DNA of 64,000 nt, taken from assembly GCA_015063625.1 (NCBI GenBank), contig SVTT01000003.1:62001-126000 (forward strand), written 5' to 3'. The notes beneath the pieces are model-generated. The model worked only from the letters and a program-made list of their open reading frames with translations, was not told where the DNA came from and did not search any database. Position numbers and translations under genes: made by a program. The first letter of the stretch is position 1; the number at the start of each line of letters is the position of its first letter. Source of the stretch: Oscillospiraceae bacterium. GTDB taxonomy: Bacteria > Bacillota > Clostridia > Oscillospirales > CAG-272. Of the stretch, positions 37,035 through 45,155 are shown one piece after another.

Positions 37035-40001
37035 ATGAAGGAAGCAAGACTTGGCATCGACATCGGCTCCACCACCGCCAAGGTGGTGCTGGAGCGCGAT
37101 GGCAACATTCTTTACGAATGCTACGAGCGACATTTCTCACAAGTTCGCATTAAAACGCTGGAGATCCTTTATCGCTTACAGGATAAGATCGGCAGCTCCC
37201 CCTTAAAGGTCGCCATCTCGGGATCGGCGGGTCTGGGGCTTGCGCGTGCGGCAGAGCTGCCCTTCGTGCAGGAGGTCTTTGCCACGGGGGAGACCGTCAG
37301 ACGCATGCAGCCCGACACCAACGTGGTCATCGAGCTGGGCGGCGAGGACGCCAAGGTCATCTTCTTTGACGGCGGCACCGATGAGCGCATGAACGGAACC
37401 TGCGCAGGCGGCACGGGCGCATTTATCGATCAGATGGCGACCCTGCTTGACCTCACGGTCGAGGAAATGGACGCCCTGAGCCTTGAGGCGACCCGGATCT
37501 ATCCCATTGCCTCGCGCTGCGGCGTATTTGCCAAGACCGATATTCAGCCCCTCCTCAACCAAGGCGCCGCCAAGGCGGATATTGCCGCCAGCATCTTCCG
37601 CGCCGTGGTCAATCAGACCATCGCGGGACTGGCACAGGGGCGAAAGATCGAGGGCAAGGTCATGTTCCTCGGCGGTCCCCTCTCCTTTAACGAGGGACTT
37701 CGCCGCCAGTTCCTGAAGGTTCTGAAGCTCTCCGAGGAAAACGCCGTGTTCCCGTCCTATGCCCGCGTTTCGGTGGCACTCGGTGCGGCGTTTTACGCCG
37801 CAGGACTTACGCAGTCCTATACCTTTGACGAGCTGATCGAGCGCGTGGAGCGCTCTGCATCGGTCAAAACCGACACCTCCCGTCTACCCCCCCTCTTTCT
37901 CGACGAAAAGGAATACGCCTCCTTCTGCGAGCGCCACGGTGCCTCCACCGTTGAGAGTGCCGACGCCGCTGTCTACGAGGGCAACGCCTATCTCGGCATC
38001 GACTGCGGCTCCACCACCACCAAGCTGGTGCTGATGAGCGAGGATAAGAAGCTGCTCTATACATATTACGACTCCAATAAGGGCAACCCCGTGGGGATCG
38101 TCAAGGAGCAGCTTGACGCCGTCTACCGCCTGTGCGGCGATCGTATCTGCATTGCCGCCAGCGCGGTCACAGGCTATGGAGAGGAGCTGATCCGCCACGC
38201 CTTCCGCCTGGATCACGGTCTGGTAGAAACCATGGCGCACTTTACCGCCGCGCGTTATTTTAACCCCAACGTCGATTTCATTCTTGACATCGGCGGTCAG
38301 GATATCAAATGCTTCAAGATCAAAAACGGTGCCATTGACAGCATCATGCTCAACGAGGCGTGCTCCTCTGGCTGCGGCTCCTTCATCGAGACCTTTGCCA
38401 AATCGCTTGGCTATGATGCTGCAAGCTTCGCAAAGCTTGCCCTTTACGCCTCCTCCCCTGTCGACCTCGGCTCGCGCTGCACGGTCTTTATGAACTCCTC
38501 GGTCAAGCAGGCGCAGAAGGACGGCGCCACCGTGGGGGACATTTCGGCAGGTCTTTGCGCCTCGGTGGTCAAAAATGCCATTTACAAGGTCATCCGTGCA
38601 GGCAGTGCCGACGAGCTGGGGGACAACATTGTGGTCCAGGGCGGCACCTTCCTCAACGATGCCGTGCTCCGCAGCTTCGAAAGGGAGCTTGGAAAGCCCG
38701 TCATCCGCCCCGCCATCGCAGGTCTGATGGGGGCTTACGGCGCCGCACTCTTTGCCAAGGCAAACGCGCCCGCCGTAACCGCAACCCTCACCCCCGATGA
38801 GCTTGCCTCCTTTACCCATTCCTCAAAGGCGGCAGTCTGCCGCGGCTGTACCAACAACTGCAACATCACCGTCAACACCTTCTCGGACGGTGAAAAATTC
38901 ATCTCGGGCAACAAGTGCGAAAAGGGTGCCGGCAAGTGCCCCTCCGAGAACCCGCTGCCCGACCTGCACGCCTACAAGAGAGGGTTGTTTGCCGCCATGA
39001 CCCCCAAGGAGGGCACACGCGGCTTTACCGTGGGCCTGCCCCTCGCGCTCGGCATGTACGAGCTCGGTCCCCTTTGGTATACACTGTTTGACGCGCTGGG
39101 CTTCGGCGTGCGCTTTTCCGGCTTCTCCAGCCGAAAGATCTACGCCAAGGGGCAGTACAGCATCCCCTCGGATACGGCATGCTATCCTGCCAAGATCATG
39201 CACGGTCATATCGAGCAGCTGATCGAGGACGGCGTCGACGCCATCTTCTACCCCTCGCTGACACGGAACGTGGACGAGGGCGTATCGGACAACCACTACA
39301 ACTGTCCTGTCGTCGCCTATTACTCCGAGCTTCTCAAGCACAATATGGATTCTCTCTCGGGTCTGCGCTTTTTCTATCCTTATTTAAACATTAACGACGA
39401 AAAGCAGCTGACCGCAGAGCTCCTTGACTTCCTCAACCGCGAATTCGGCGGCTTTACCAAAAAAGAGGTCGCGCAAGCCGTACGGGCGGCTTACACCGCC
39501 TACGAGGCACACATGGCAAGCATTCGCGTCGAAGGCGAGCGCGCCGTCAAGCGCGCTCGCGACGAGGGCAAGCGACTCATGGTGCTGTGCGGCAGGCCCT
39601 ACCATATCGACCCCGAGATCGGGCACTGCATCGACCAGCTTGCCACCACGCTCGGCTTCGTGGTGGTCAGCGAGGATTCGGTAGCACATCTTGCCTCCTC
39701 CCCCATCAAGGTCAGCGTCCTCAACCAATGGACCTATCACGCACGCCTTTACAACGCGGCACGCTTTGTCACCGAAACCAAGGGGGCTGAGCTGGTGCAG
39801 CTGGTTTCCTTCGGATGCGGCATTGATGCCATCACCACCGACGAGGTGCGCACCATCCTTGAGGAGCAGGGCAAGCTTTATACCCAGATCAAGATCGACG
39901 AGATCACCAATCTCGGTGCCGTCACCATCCGTCTGCGCAGCCTGATCGGCGCGCTGGAGCAACAGAAAAAGGAGGGCGCGGAATGGCAACGCAAAGAGTA
40001 A
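37035..40001 (+). CDS. Acyl-CoA dehydratase activase-related protein (two ASKHA domains plus DUF2229)
   Basis: 988-residue protein with two BadF/BadG/BcrA/BcrD-type ATPase domains (about 4-260 and 317-575), each with an ASKHA phosphate loop (GIDIGSTTAKVV; GIDCGSTTTKLV), and a C-terminal DUF2229 region. The second domain has CSSGCGSF, and a CRGCTNNCN..NKCEKG set lies near residues 600-630; these cysteines could hold an Fe-S cluster. Known activases make an electron pair transfer to 2-hydroxyacyl-CoA dehydratases possible, but this large clostridial form has no assigned substrate. AAAGGA precedes the ATG at 37035. It overlaps the next gene by 19 bases. Confidence 0.88.
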   Translation: MKEARLGIDIGSTTAKVVLERDGNILYECYERHFSQVRIKTLEILYRLQDKIGSSPLKVAISGSAGLGLARAAELPFVQEVFATGETVRRMQPDTNVVIELGGEDAKVIFFDGGTDERMNGTCAGGTGAFIDQMATLLDLTVEEMDALSLEATRIYPIASRCGVFAKTDIQPLLNQGAAKADIAASIFRAVVNQTIAGLAQGRKIEGKVMFLGGPLSFNEGLRRQFLKVLKLSEENAVFPSYARVSVALGAAFYAAGLTQSYTFDELIERVERSASVKTDTSRLPPLFLDEKEYASFCERHGASTVESADAAVYEGNAYLGIDCGSTTTKLVLMSEDKKLLYTYYDSNKGNPVGIVKEQLDAVYRLCGDRICIAASAVTGYGEELIRHAFRLDHGLVETMAHFTAARYFNPNVDFILDIGGQDIKCFKIKNGAIDSIMLNEACSSGCGSFIETFAKSLGYDAASFAKLALYASSPVDLGSRCTVFMNSSVKQAQKDGATVGDISAGLCASVVKNAIYKVIRAGSADELGDNIVVQGGTFLNDAVLRSFERELGKPVIRPAIAGLMGAYGAALFAKANAPAVTATLTPDELASFTHSSKAAVCRGCTNNCNITVNTFSDGEKFISGNKCEKGAGKCPSENPLPDLHAYKRGLFAAMTPKEGTRGFTVGLPLALGMYELGPLWYTLFDALGFGVRFSGFSSRKIYAKGQYSIPSDTACYPAKIMHGHIEQLIEDGVDAIFYPSLTRNVDEGVSDNHYNCPVVAYYSELLKHNMDSLSGLRFFYPYLNINDEKQLTAELLDFLNREFGGFTKKEVAQAVRAAYTAYEAHMASIRVEGERAVKRARDEGKRLMVLCGRPYHIDPEIGHCIDQLATTLGFVVVSEDSVAHLASSPIKVSVLNQWTYHARLYNAARFVTETKGAELVQLVSFGCGIDAITTDEVRTILEEQGKLYTQIKIDEITNLGAVTIRLRSLIGALEQQKKEGAEWQRKE

Positions 40002-41269
40002 TATTTACCAAAGAGATGAAGCGGGATTACACCATTCTCCTGCCCAATATGCTGCCCATGCATTTCAGACTGCTGGCAAAAATGCTGCAAGCGCGCGGCT
40101 ACCGTGCAGAGCTACTGGAAACCTCGGATCACGAGATCATCGAATGCGGTCTGAAGTACGTACATAACGACACCTGCTATCCCGCGCTGCTCATCATCGG
40201 ACAGTTTATCAACGCTCTGCAAAGCGGCAAGTATGACGTCAACAAGACCGCACTGCTGCTCACCCAGACGGGTGGCGGCTGCCGTGCCTCCAACTATATC
40301 GCCCTGCTCCGCAAGGCACTGCAAAAGGCAGGGCTTTCACAGGTGCCCGTCATCTCGCTGAACATCTCGGGGCTTGAAAAGAACCCCGGCTTCAAGCTGA
40401 CCCTCTCACTCGGAAAGGAAATGCTTTATGCCGTCTATTTCGGTGACCTTCTGATGAGCCTTGTCAACCAGTGTCGCCCCTACGAGATCACAAAGGGCAG
40501 CACACAGGCTCTCGCCGACAAGTGGGTGGCGCGCCTTTGTGATGAGCTGGGTGGCGGCAAAAAGGTCAAATACGACTTTATCAAGCAGCGCTACGCCGAT
40601 ATTCTGCGCGATTTCGAGCTGAATCTCCCCCGCACCGCCGAGAAAAAGGTGCGTGTGGGCATCGTTGGCGAGATCTTTGTCAAATTCTCCCCCCTTGGGA
40701 ACAACGACCTTGAAAGCTTTTTGGTCGGCGAGGGTGCCGAAACCGTGATGGCAGGCCTTCTTGACTTCCTCATGTACTCGGTCAACACCGCCGTGGTGGA
40801 CACCCGACTCTACGGCATGAAAAAGGGCAAGGGCAGGCTGATGAGGTGGGCATATGATTATCTGCACAAAAAGCAGCTCGATTTCATTGCGCTCTACAAG
40901 GAGCACAGCCACTTTATTCCTCCCTCCGATTTTGAAAGCACGCGTGCCGCTATCAAGGGCTATATCAGCGAGGGCGTCCAAATGGGCGAGGGCTGGCTGC
41001 TCACCGCCGAAATGCTGGAGCTGATCGAGAGCGGCGTCAAGAACGTGGTCTGCACCCAGCCCTTCGGCTGCCTGCCCAACCACATCGTGGGCAAGGGCAT
41101 GATGAAGATCATTCGCGAGCATCACCCGGGCGTCAATCTGGTCGCCATCGACTATGACGCGGGCGCCTCGCGCATCAACCAGGAAAATCGCCTCAAGCTT
41201 ATGCTTGCCAATGCAAATTTGCAGTTGCAGGAAGAAAAAAAGGAGGAGGACACTCTTCTCACGGTCTAA
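39983..41269 (+). CDS. 2-hydroxyacyl-CoA dehydratase-like (HgdB/CoA-dehydratase D) protein
   Basis: 428-residue partner of the preceding activase-like protein; in other clostridia the two regions are often fused in one very long polypeptide. It has conserved cysteines in NDTCYPALLIIG, QTGGGCRASNY, NQCRPYE and TQPFGCLPNHI that could ligate an Fe-S cluster. No acyl-CoA pathway genes are nearby, so the substrate is unknown. The 19-base overlap with the upstream gene implies coupled translation. Last gene of the operon beginning at 27731. Confidence 0.85.
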   Translation: MATQRVIFTKEMKRDYTILLPNMLPMHFRLLAKMLQARGYRAELLETSDHEIIECGLKYVHNDTCYPALLIIGQFINALQSGKYDVNKTALLLTQTGGGCRASNYIALLRKALQKAGLSQVPVISLNISGLEKNPGFKLTLSLGKEMLYAVYFGDLLMSLVNQCRPYEITKGSTQALADKWVARLCDELGGGKKVKYDFIKQRYADILRDFELNLPRTAEKKVRVGIVGEIFVKFSPLGNNDLESFLVGEGAETVMAGLLDFLMYSVNTAVVDTRLYGMKKGKGRLMRWAYDYLHKKQLDFIALYKEHSHFIPPSDFESTRAAIKGYISEGVQMGEGWLLTAEMLELIESGVKNVVCTQPFGCLPNHIVGKGMMKIIREHHPGVNLVAIDYDAGASRINQENRLKLMLANANLQLQEEKKEEDTLLTV

Positions 41270-41323
41270 GGCTTCCTCTGCAAGATGTCATAAGGGTGGG
41301 CATATCGTGACAACAGAATAGCA

Positions 41324-41377
41324 ATTGCCCCCGCCGATTCGGCTGTTCCTCAGGATGACCGAGTCGACGGGGGCAAT
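41324..41377. repeat. Long inverted repeat after the dehydratase-like operon
   Basis: 10-bp perfect outer arms (41324-41333 and 41368-41377), extended inward by an imperfect GC-rich stem. It is not followed by a T tract on either strand, so it is not a standard intrinsic terminator, although it may still stop or stabilise the upstream transcript. Confidence 0.5.
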
Positions 41378-41616
41378 GTTATGGCGAAGTGACGGCAAAG
41401 CATAAAAAACGGACAACTCTCGCCGCGAAGGTCAATCAGCCCGATCAGTCATACCGTCCCCGAGATCAGCAAAACACGTGCAACCGTGCTTTTTTTGATG
41501 CCGATCACGTGCGCGTGAGAGCACCGCACCGCCCCACATGCCAAAAATATACCGTGCGCGACATTTTCCCCTTCTGCATATACTCATAGTAGTACCATGC
41601 GAAAGGAGAAATTTTC
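41378..41616. other. Intergenic region before the three small genes
   Basis: About 240 bases. A possible -10 TATACT lies at 41579-41584 without a convincing -35. A 66-codon frame at 41389-41589 has no ribosome site and odd composition and is not called. Nothing else is recognised. Confidence 0.45.
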
Positions 41617-41832
41617 ATGCAACTGGACCGCGCCGCATTGCAAAAAATGCTGATGCTGAACGACCGCCAGCTTGAGATCATCATCAGAAAGCTGGCACAG
41701 GAATACGGTCTTGACCTCAGTGCCTTTCAGATCAAGCCGGGTGATATGGTGGGACTGCGTCTGGCACTCCAAAATGCCAGCGATGAGGATCTGGTGAAGC
41801 TGGGAGAGCAGTTGAAAAGGGGGAAGCCTTGA
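41617..41832 (+). CDS. Small helical protein of unknown function, 71 aa
   Basis: First gene of a three-gene cassette. Predicted all-helical (LQKMLMLNDRQLEIIIRKLA, then LRLALQNASDEDLVKLGEQL), mixed charge, no signal or membrane segment. GAAAGGAG lies 10 bases before the ATG. Its stop overlaps the next start (TTGA junction). Pattern and length are similar to unannotated proteins I recall from other clostridia; no function is known to me. Confidence 0.7.
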   Translation: MQLDRAALQKMLMLNDRQLEIIIRKLAQEYGLDLSAFQIKPGDMVGLRLALQNASDEDLVKLGEQLKRGKP

Positions 41833-42107
41833 ACGTGCAGGAGCAGAGCATGCCGCCCGAGGAGCCGTCCGGCATGCCTGAGGAGGATTTTTCAAGGCTG
41901 CTTGAAAGCATCAGCACCATGGCACCCTTGGTACGCGGCGTGCTGGGCTCCTCCCCCCAAAAGGGAGATCGATCCCCCGCTGCCAGAGGTCGGGAGGGCT
42001 TACTGCTCGCACTCAAGCCCTATCTCTCGCCCTCGCGGTGCGCGGCGGTGGATTATTTCATTCGACTTGACCGCATCAGCGAGCTCCTCCGAGCCACGCT
42101 TTCTTAG
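41829..42107 (+). CDS. Small protein of unknown function, 92 aa
   Basis: Second gene of the cassette. An acidic/Pro-rich N-terminal third (MPPEEPSGMPEEDF) leads to a helical C-terminal half, LLLALKPYLSPSRCAAVDYF followed by RLDRISELLRATLS. No membrane segment. The frame begins with TTG at 41829 overlapping the previous stop; GTG at 41835 is an alternative. The GGGGG upstream could serve either. Translation is probably coupled to the 71-aa gene. Confidence 0.65.
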   Translation: MNVQEQSMPPEEPSGMPEEDFSRLLESISTMAPLVRGVLGSSPQKGDRSPAARGREGLLLALKPYLSPSRCAAVDYFIRLDRISELLRATLS

Positions 42108-42116
42108 GGAGGTGTT

Positions 42117-42566
42117 ATGTACATTCAGTCCGGAACGTCCTCAGGTACTTTACACGACGGAGATTCGCCGCCCGTGATCCCGCCAAAGGGATATAGCGGC
42201 AATGCCTTCAGAAGGCAAGAGACGGTTCCCGAGTCACCGCCTGCATCCGCCGAAAACGAGGTGGAGGCGCCACCGTCTGCCATACCGTCCGACACAGATC
42301 TGCACGCACCGCCGCCAAGACAAGACACCGAGGGGAAGGAGGAAGGGACAGCACCGGTCGGGGGAAGGGTGAGCAGCGGGGGGATCCTCTCCCGTTTTCC
42401 CTTTCTCTCCTCCCTTTTCCCTCCCCCTCGCCACCCGAAGGAGCGACAAAGGGAGAGCAGCCTGCTCGAATGGCTGCCTATCATTTTGTTCGTGCTCTTT
42501 ACGCTTGACGAGCGCGAGGATCACGACATTCTGCCCATTCTGCTGCTCCTGCTTCTGTGGGATTGA
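42117..42566 (+). CDS. Pro-rich protein with hydrophobic C terminus, 149 aa
   Basis: Third gene of the cassette. About 110 residues of Pro/Ser/Glu/Asp/Arg-rich, probably disordered sequence are followed by two short hydrophobic segments separated by an acidic loop: WLPIILFVLFTL, DEREDHD, ILPILLLLLLW. This could be a small membrane hairpin anchor. GGGAGG lies 4 bases before the ATG. The last 68 bases overlap the 3' end of convergent murI. Such Leu-rich endings with an acidic loop recur, as I recall, in unannotated clostridial proteins; function unknown. Confidence 0.65.
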   Translation: MYIQSGTSSGTLHDGDSPPVIPPKGYSGNAFRRQETVPESPPASAENEVEAPPSAIPSDTDLHAPPPRQDTEGKEEGTAPVGGRVSSGGILSRFPFLSSLFPPPRHPKERQRESSLLEWLPIILFVLFTLDEREDHDILPILLLLLLWD

Positions 42567-43395
42567 CGCGAAGCAGCATGCGCCGATAGCGCGGCAGCAC
42601 CAGCGGATCACCCGAGGTCAGCATACAGTAGCCCCGTGAATCGGGCGAGCGAGCAAGCCCTGCCTCGCGGAGACGGCGGGCGAGCTGGCGTACCGTGCCC
42701 GCGGCGCCGTCAAGGATCGGCACGCGTCCTTGAAAAAAGCTGTCAATATCATGACGGGCAAAGGGAAAATGCGTGCACCCCAGCACCACGGCATCGGGTG
42801 TATTTTTGCCCGTATACGGGGCAAGCAATTCCGAAAGATAGGCAGTCATTCGAGGGCTTTCCATCGCTTCCTCCTCCACCAGCCGCACCAGCAGAGGTGC
42901 CGCGAGAGGGAGGATCTGTGCCCTATCCCCAAAGCGCGCCAGCATTCTCGAAAACCGCACCTCTGCCAGTGTGGTGCTCGTGGCAAGCACCAGAATGCGC
43001 GGATGCTTGGCAACCGCAAGCGCCGGGCGAAGCGCAGGCTCCATGCCGATGATGGGTGTATGAGGATATGCGGCGCGCAACGCGTCTGCCGCCACGGCAG
43101 TGGCGGTATTGCAGGCGATCAGCAGTGCCTTGCAATGGCACAGCAGACGTTTGGCGTGTGCCGTCACGATGCCGCGCACAGCCCCCGGATCCTTTTCGCC
43201 GTAGGGGCTCATAACTCCATCCCCGAAATACAGGAAATTCTCATGCACAAGCCGCCTTCTCGCCTCTGCGAGAACGGCAATGCCCCCAACGCCGGAATCC
43301 AGTACGGCGATGGGGGCGTTCCTTCCCTTTTGGACAAGCACGCCCCCCCGAACAATTCGGGGGGGCGTACCGTTGATGCATTCCTTTCCACTCAT
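42499..43395 (-). CDS. murI: Glutamate racemase
   Basis: Supplies D-glutamate for peptidoglycan. 298 residues; the catalytic cysteine pair is present in ACNTATA and GCTHFPF, and the substrate loop is LDSGVGGI. The start at 43395 (MSGKECI) has AAGGAG 7 bases upstream. This adds about 27 residues before the conserved PIAVLDSGVGG, and part of that extension is encoded by a perfect 13-bp hairpin (43340-43368). The GTG at 43365 just behind the hairpin is the alternative start. The 3' end overlaps the convergent 149-aa gene by 68 bases. Confidence 0.9.
   Translation of the reverse strand: MSGKECINGTPPRIVRGGVLVQKGRNAPIAVLDSGVGGIAVLAEARRRLVHENFLYFGDGVMSPYGEKDPGAVRGIVTAHAKRLLCHCKALLIACNTATAVAADALRAAYPHTPIIGMEPALRPALAVAKHPRILVLATSTTLAEVRFSRMLARFGDRAQILPLAAPLLVRLVEEEAMESPRMTAYLSELLAPYTGKNTPDAVVLGCTHFPFARHDIDSFFQGRVPILDGAAGTVRQLARRLREAGLARSPDSRGYCMLTSGDPLVLPRYRRMLLRVNPTEAGAAEWAECRDPRARQA
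43340..43368 (-). other. GC-rich hairpin in the 5' end of murI
   Basis: Perfect 13-bp stem (arms 43340-43352 and 43356-43368) with a 3-base loop and seven consecutive G:C pairs. It falls between the ribosome-site-supported ATG and an in-frame GTG. There is no T tract on the minus strand. It could impede elongation or initiation of murI. Confidence 0.6.
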
Positions 43396-43566
43396 TTGCA
43401 TACTCCTTCCTGAAGGTGCTGTGAGATCGAAAAACCCGAAGGATGTCGAGCGCAGGATCTTTGCAAAGCGTCATTTGCTCATCAAAACGCTCCGAGTGAA
43501 AGCAGCGTTCAAGAGCCGCCGTGTCGCACGGGCACGGATCTGCCGCAAGTCGGCACGCAGGCGCTC

Positions 43567-44133
43567 TCATGACTCCGCCGTCAGCAGATATCCCACGCCC
43601 CGTACCGAGCGAATGCGTGATTTTCCGTCAAAGGCAAGCTTGCGCCGCAGGCGATAGATCAGCACCTGCAACACGTTGCTGCCTCCGCATTCATTACCAA
43701 GTGCGTCAAGCAGTGCCTGCGCGGTCACGACCCTTCCGCGATCCCGCAAAAGCAGCGTCATCATTTTTTCCTCGGAGGCGCTAAGGGCGATGCGGCGACT
43801 CCCGCAGATCAGATACCCCGACACCGTATACATCTGCTCCCCCGCTTCTCGGTCGCGATGGGCAAGCCCGTGCAGGAGCTCCTGTAATCGCTCGGTCGGG
43901 TAGGGAACGGGAAGGATCGGAAAGGAGGGAGATCCTCGCCCCGACGTCGGCGCACCCTCCGAAAAACCGATCACCGCCGCGCCCGTGCCGTTTGGGAGCG
44001 CCGCGGGAGGATGATCGAGGTCAAGCAGCCAAACCGAGGCTTCCTCGGGCTTGGCGCGTGAAAATCCACCCCGTATAAGCTCTAATTCGAGCATACGCTC
44101 AAGCGTTTTATCGTTTGTCAGAAGAGCGATCAT
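43567..44133 (-). CDS. Orphan OmpR-type winged-helix regulator with degenerate receiver
   Basis: 188 residues. The C-terminal ~90 residues are an OmpR/PhoB winged-helix DNA-binding domain (LSASEEKMMTLLLRDRGRVVT, then LIYRLRRKL and IRSVRGVGYLL). The N-terminal ~95 residues resemble a shortened receiver domain: VWLLDLDHPP is where the phosphorylated Asp would be, but the domain lacks a full acidic pocket and the conserved Lys. No histidine kinase is nearby. The ATG at 44133 overlaps the dus stop by 4 bases; GGAGGC lies upstream. It was probably acquired by divergence to phosphorylation-independent control. Confidence 0.75.
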   Translation of the reverse strand: MIALLTNDKTLERMLELELIRGGFSRAKPEEASVWLLDLDHPPAALPNGTGAAVIGFSEGAPTSGRGSPSFPILPVPYPTERLQELLHGLAHRDREAGEQMYTVSGYLICGSRRIALSASEEKMMTLLLRDRGRVVTAQALLDALGNECGGSNVLQVLIYRLRRKLAFDGKSRIRSVRGVGYLLTAES

Positions 44134-45155
44134 GCTTCTGCCTCCATGGCGCAAAGCGCATCAAACACACGCGCAAGATCCTCTACGTGCTCGGCATGCA
44201 TCAGCGTGTCCCTTGCCTCTGCGGATCCGCGCACGCCCTTGGTATACCATGCCATGTGCTTGCGCGCCTCGGCAATGCCGATGCGCTCGCCCTTTCTTCT
44301 GACGAGATCGGCGGCGTGAAGCAATGCCGTGTCAAGGCGCTCACGAAGCGTCGGCGCCTGATAAGGGATGCCCTTGAAAAAGGAGATCAGCTCGGTAAAC
44401 AAAAAGGGATTTCCGAGCGCCCCTCTTGCGATCATCACACCGTCACACCCCGTGTCCTCTATCATATGCCGCACATCGTCGATTGAGAACAGATCTCCGT
44501 TTCCCACCACAGGGATCTTCACCGCCCGCTTGACGTCGGCGATGATGCCGTTGTCACTGGAGGGCGCATAAAACTGCTGTCTGGTTCTGCCGTGCACCGT
44601 GACAAGATCGGCGCCTGCCTCCTCCATCCGCTTGGCAAAATCCACGGCGTTGCGGGAATGCTCATCCCACCCCGCACGCATCTTGACCGTAACGGGCAGA
44701 TGCACTGCCTCCTTGACGGCGCGCACGATCGCTGCGGCGCGTAATGGCTCACGCATCAGTGCACTTCCCTCGTGGTTTGACACCACCTTTGCTACGGGGC
44801 AACCCATGTTAAGATCGATCGCAATGGGTGCCGCCTCGCTCTCGTTGTCCCGATATGCGCCCGATTCGATCAAAAGCGCCGCCTCGCGCATAAATTCGGG
44901 CTCACTGCCAAACAGCTGGATCACCATAGGTCCGTCACTTTTTCTGACGGTGGCAAGGCCTGCGGTGCGGGCAGGGGCACTTCCCCTGCCCTTCTGCTCA
45001 TAGCAAAGTGCCTTTGCCGAGATCATCTCGCTCACGGTGCACTCAGCTCCCGCGCGGTAGCAAATGGCGCGAAACGAGGGGTCGGTCACCCCTGCCATCG
45101 GGGCAAGCATGACGCCGTTTGAAAGAACAGTCTCCCCGAGTATCAGCGGCGCCAT
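44130..45155 (-). CDS. dus: tRNA dihydrouridine synthase
   Basis: FMN-dependent enzyme that reduces uridines in tRNA D loops. 341 residues: LAPMAGVTDPSFR near the N terminus, DLNMGCPVAKV with the catalytic Cys, VKMRAGWDE, VHGRTRQQFY and NGDLFS. The start at 45155 overlaps the SGNH gene stop in a TGATG junction. It belongs to the DusB-like branch common in Firmicutes; the exact uridine position is not decided. Confidence 0.93.
   Translation of the reverse strand: MAPLILGETVLSNGVMLAPMAGVTDPSFRAICYRAGAECTVSEMISAKALCYEQKGRGSAPARTAGLATVRKSDGPMVIQLFGSEPEFMREAALLIESGAYRDNESEAAPIAIDLNMGCPVAKVVSNHEGSALMREPLRAAAIVRAVKEAVHLPVTVKMRAGWDEHSRNAVDFAKRMEEAGADLVTVHGRTRQQFYAPSSDNGIIADVKRAVKIPVVGNGDLFSIDDVRHMIEDTGCDGVMIARGALGNPFLFTELISFFKGIPYQAPTLRERLDTALLHAADLVRRKGERIGIAEARKHMAWYTKGVRGSAEARDTLMHAEHVEDLARVFDALCAMEAEA

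Noticed and set aside
41389..41589. 66-codon plus-strand frame in the intergenic region
   Set aside because: Starts at a GTG without ribosome site, composition unlike neighbours, no hydrophobic or family pattern.
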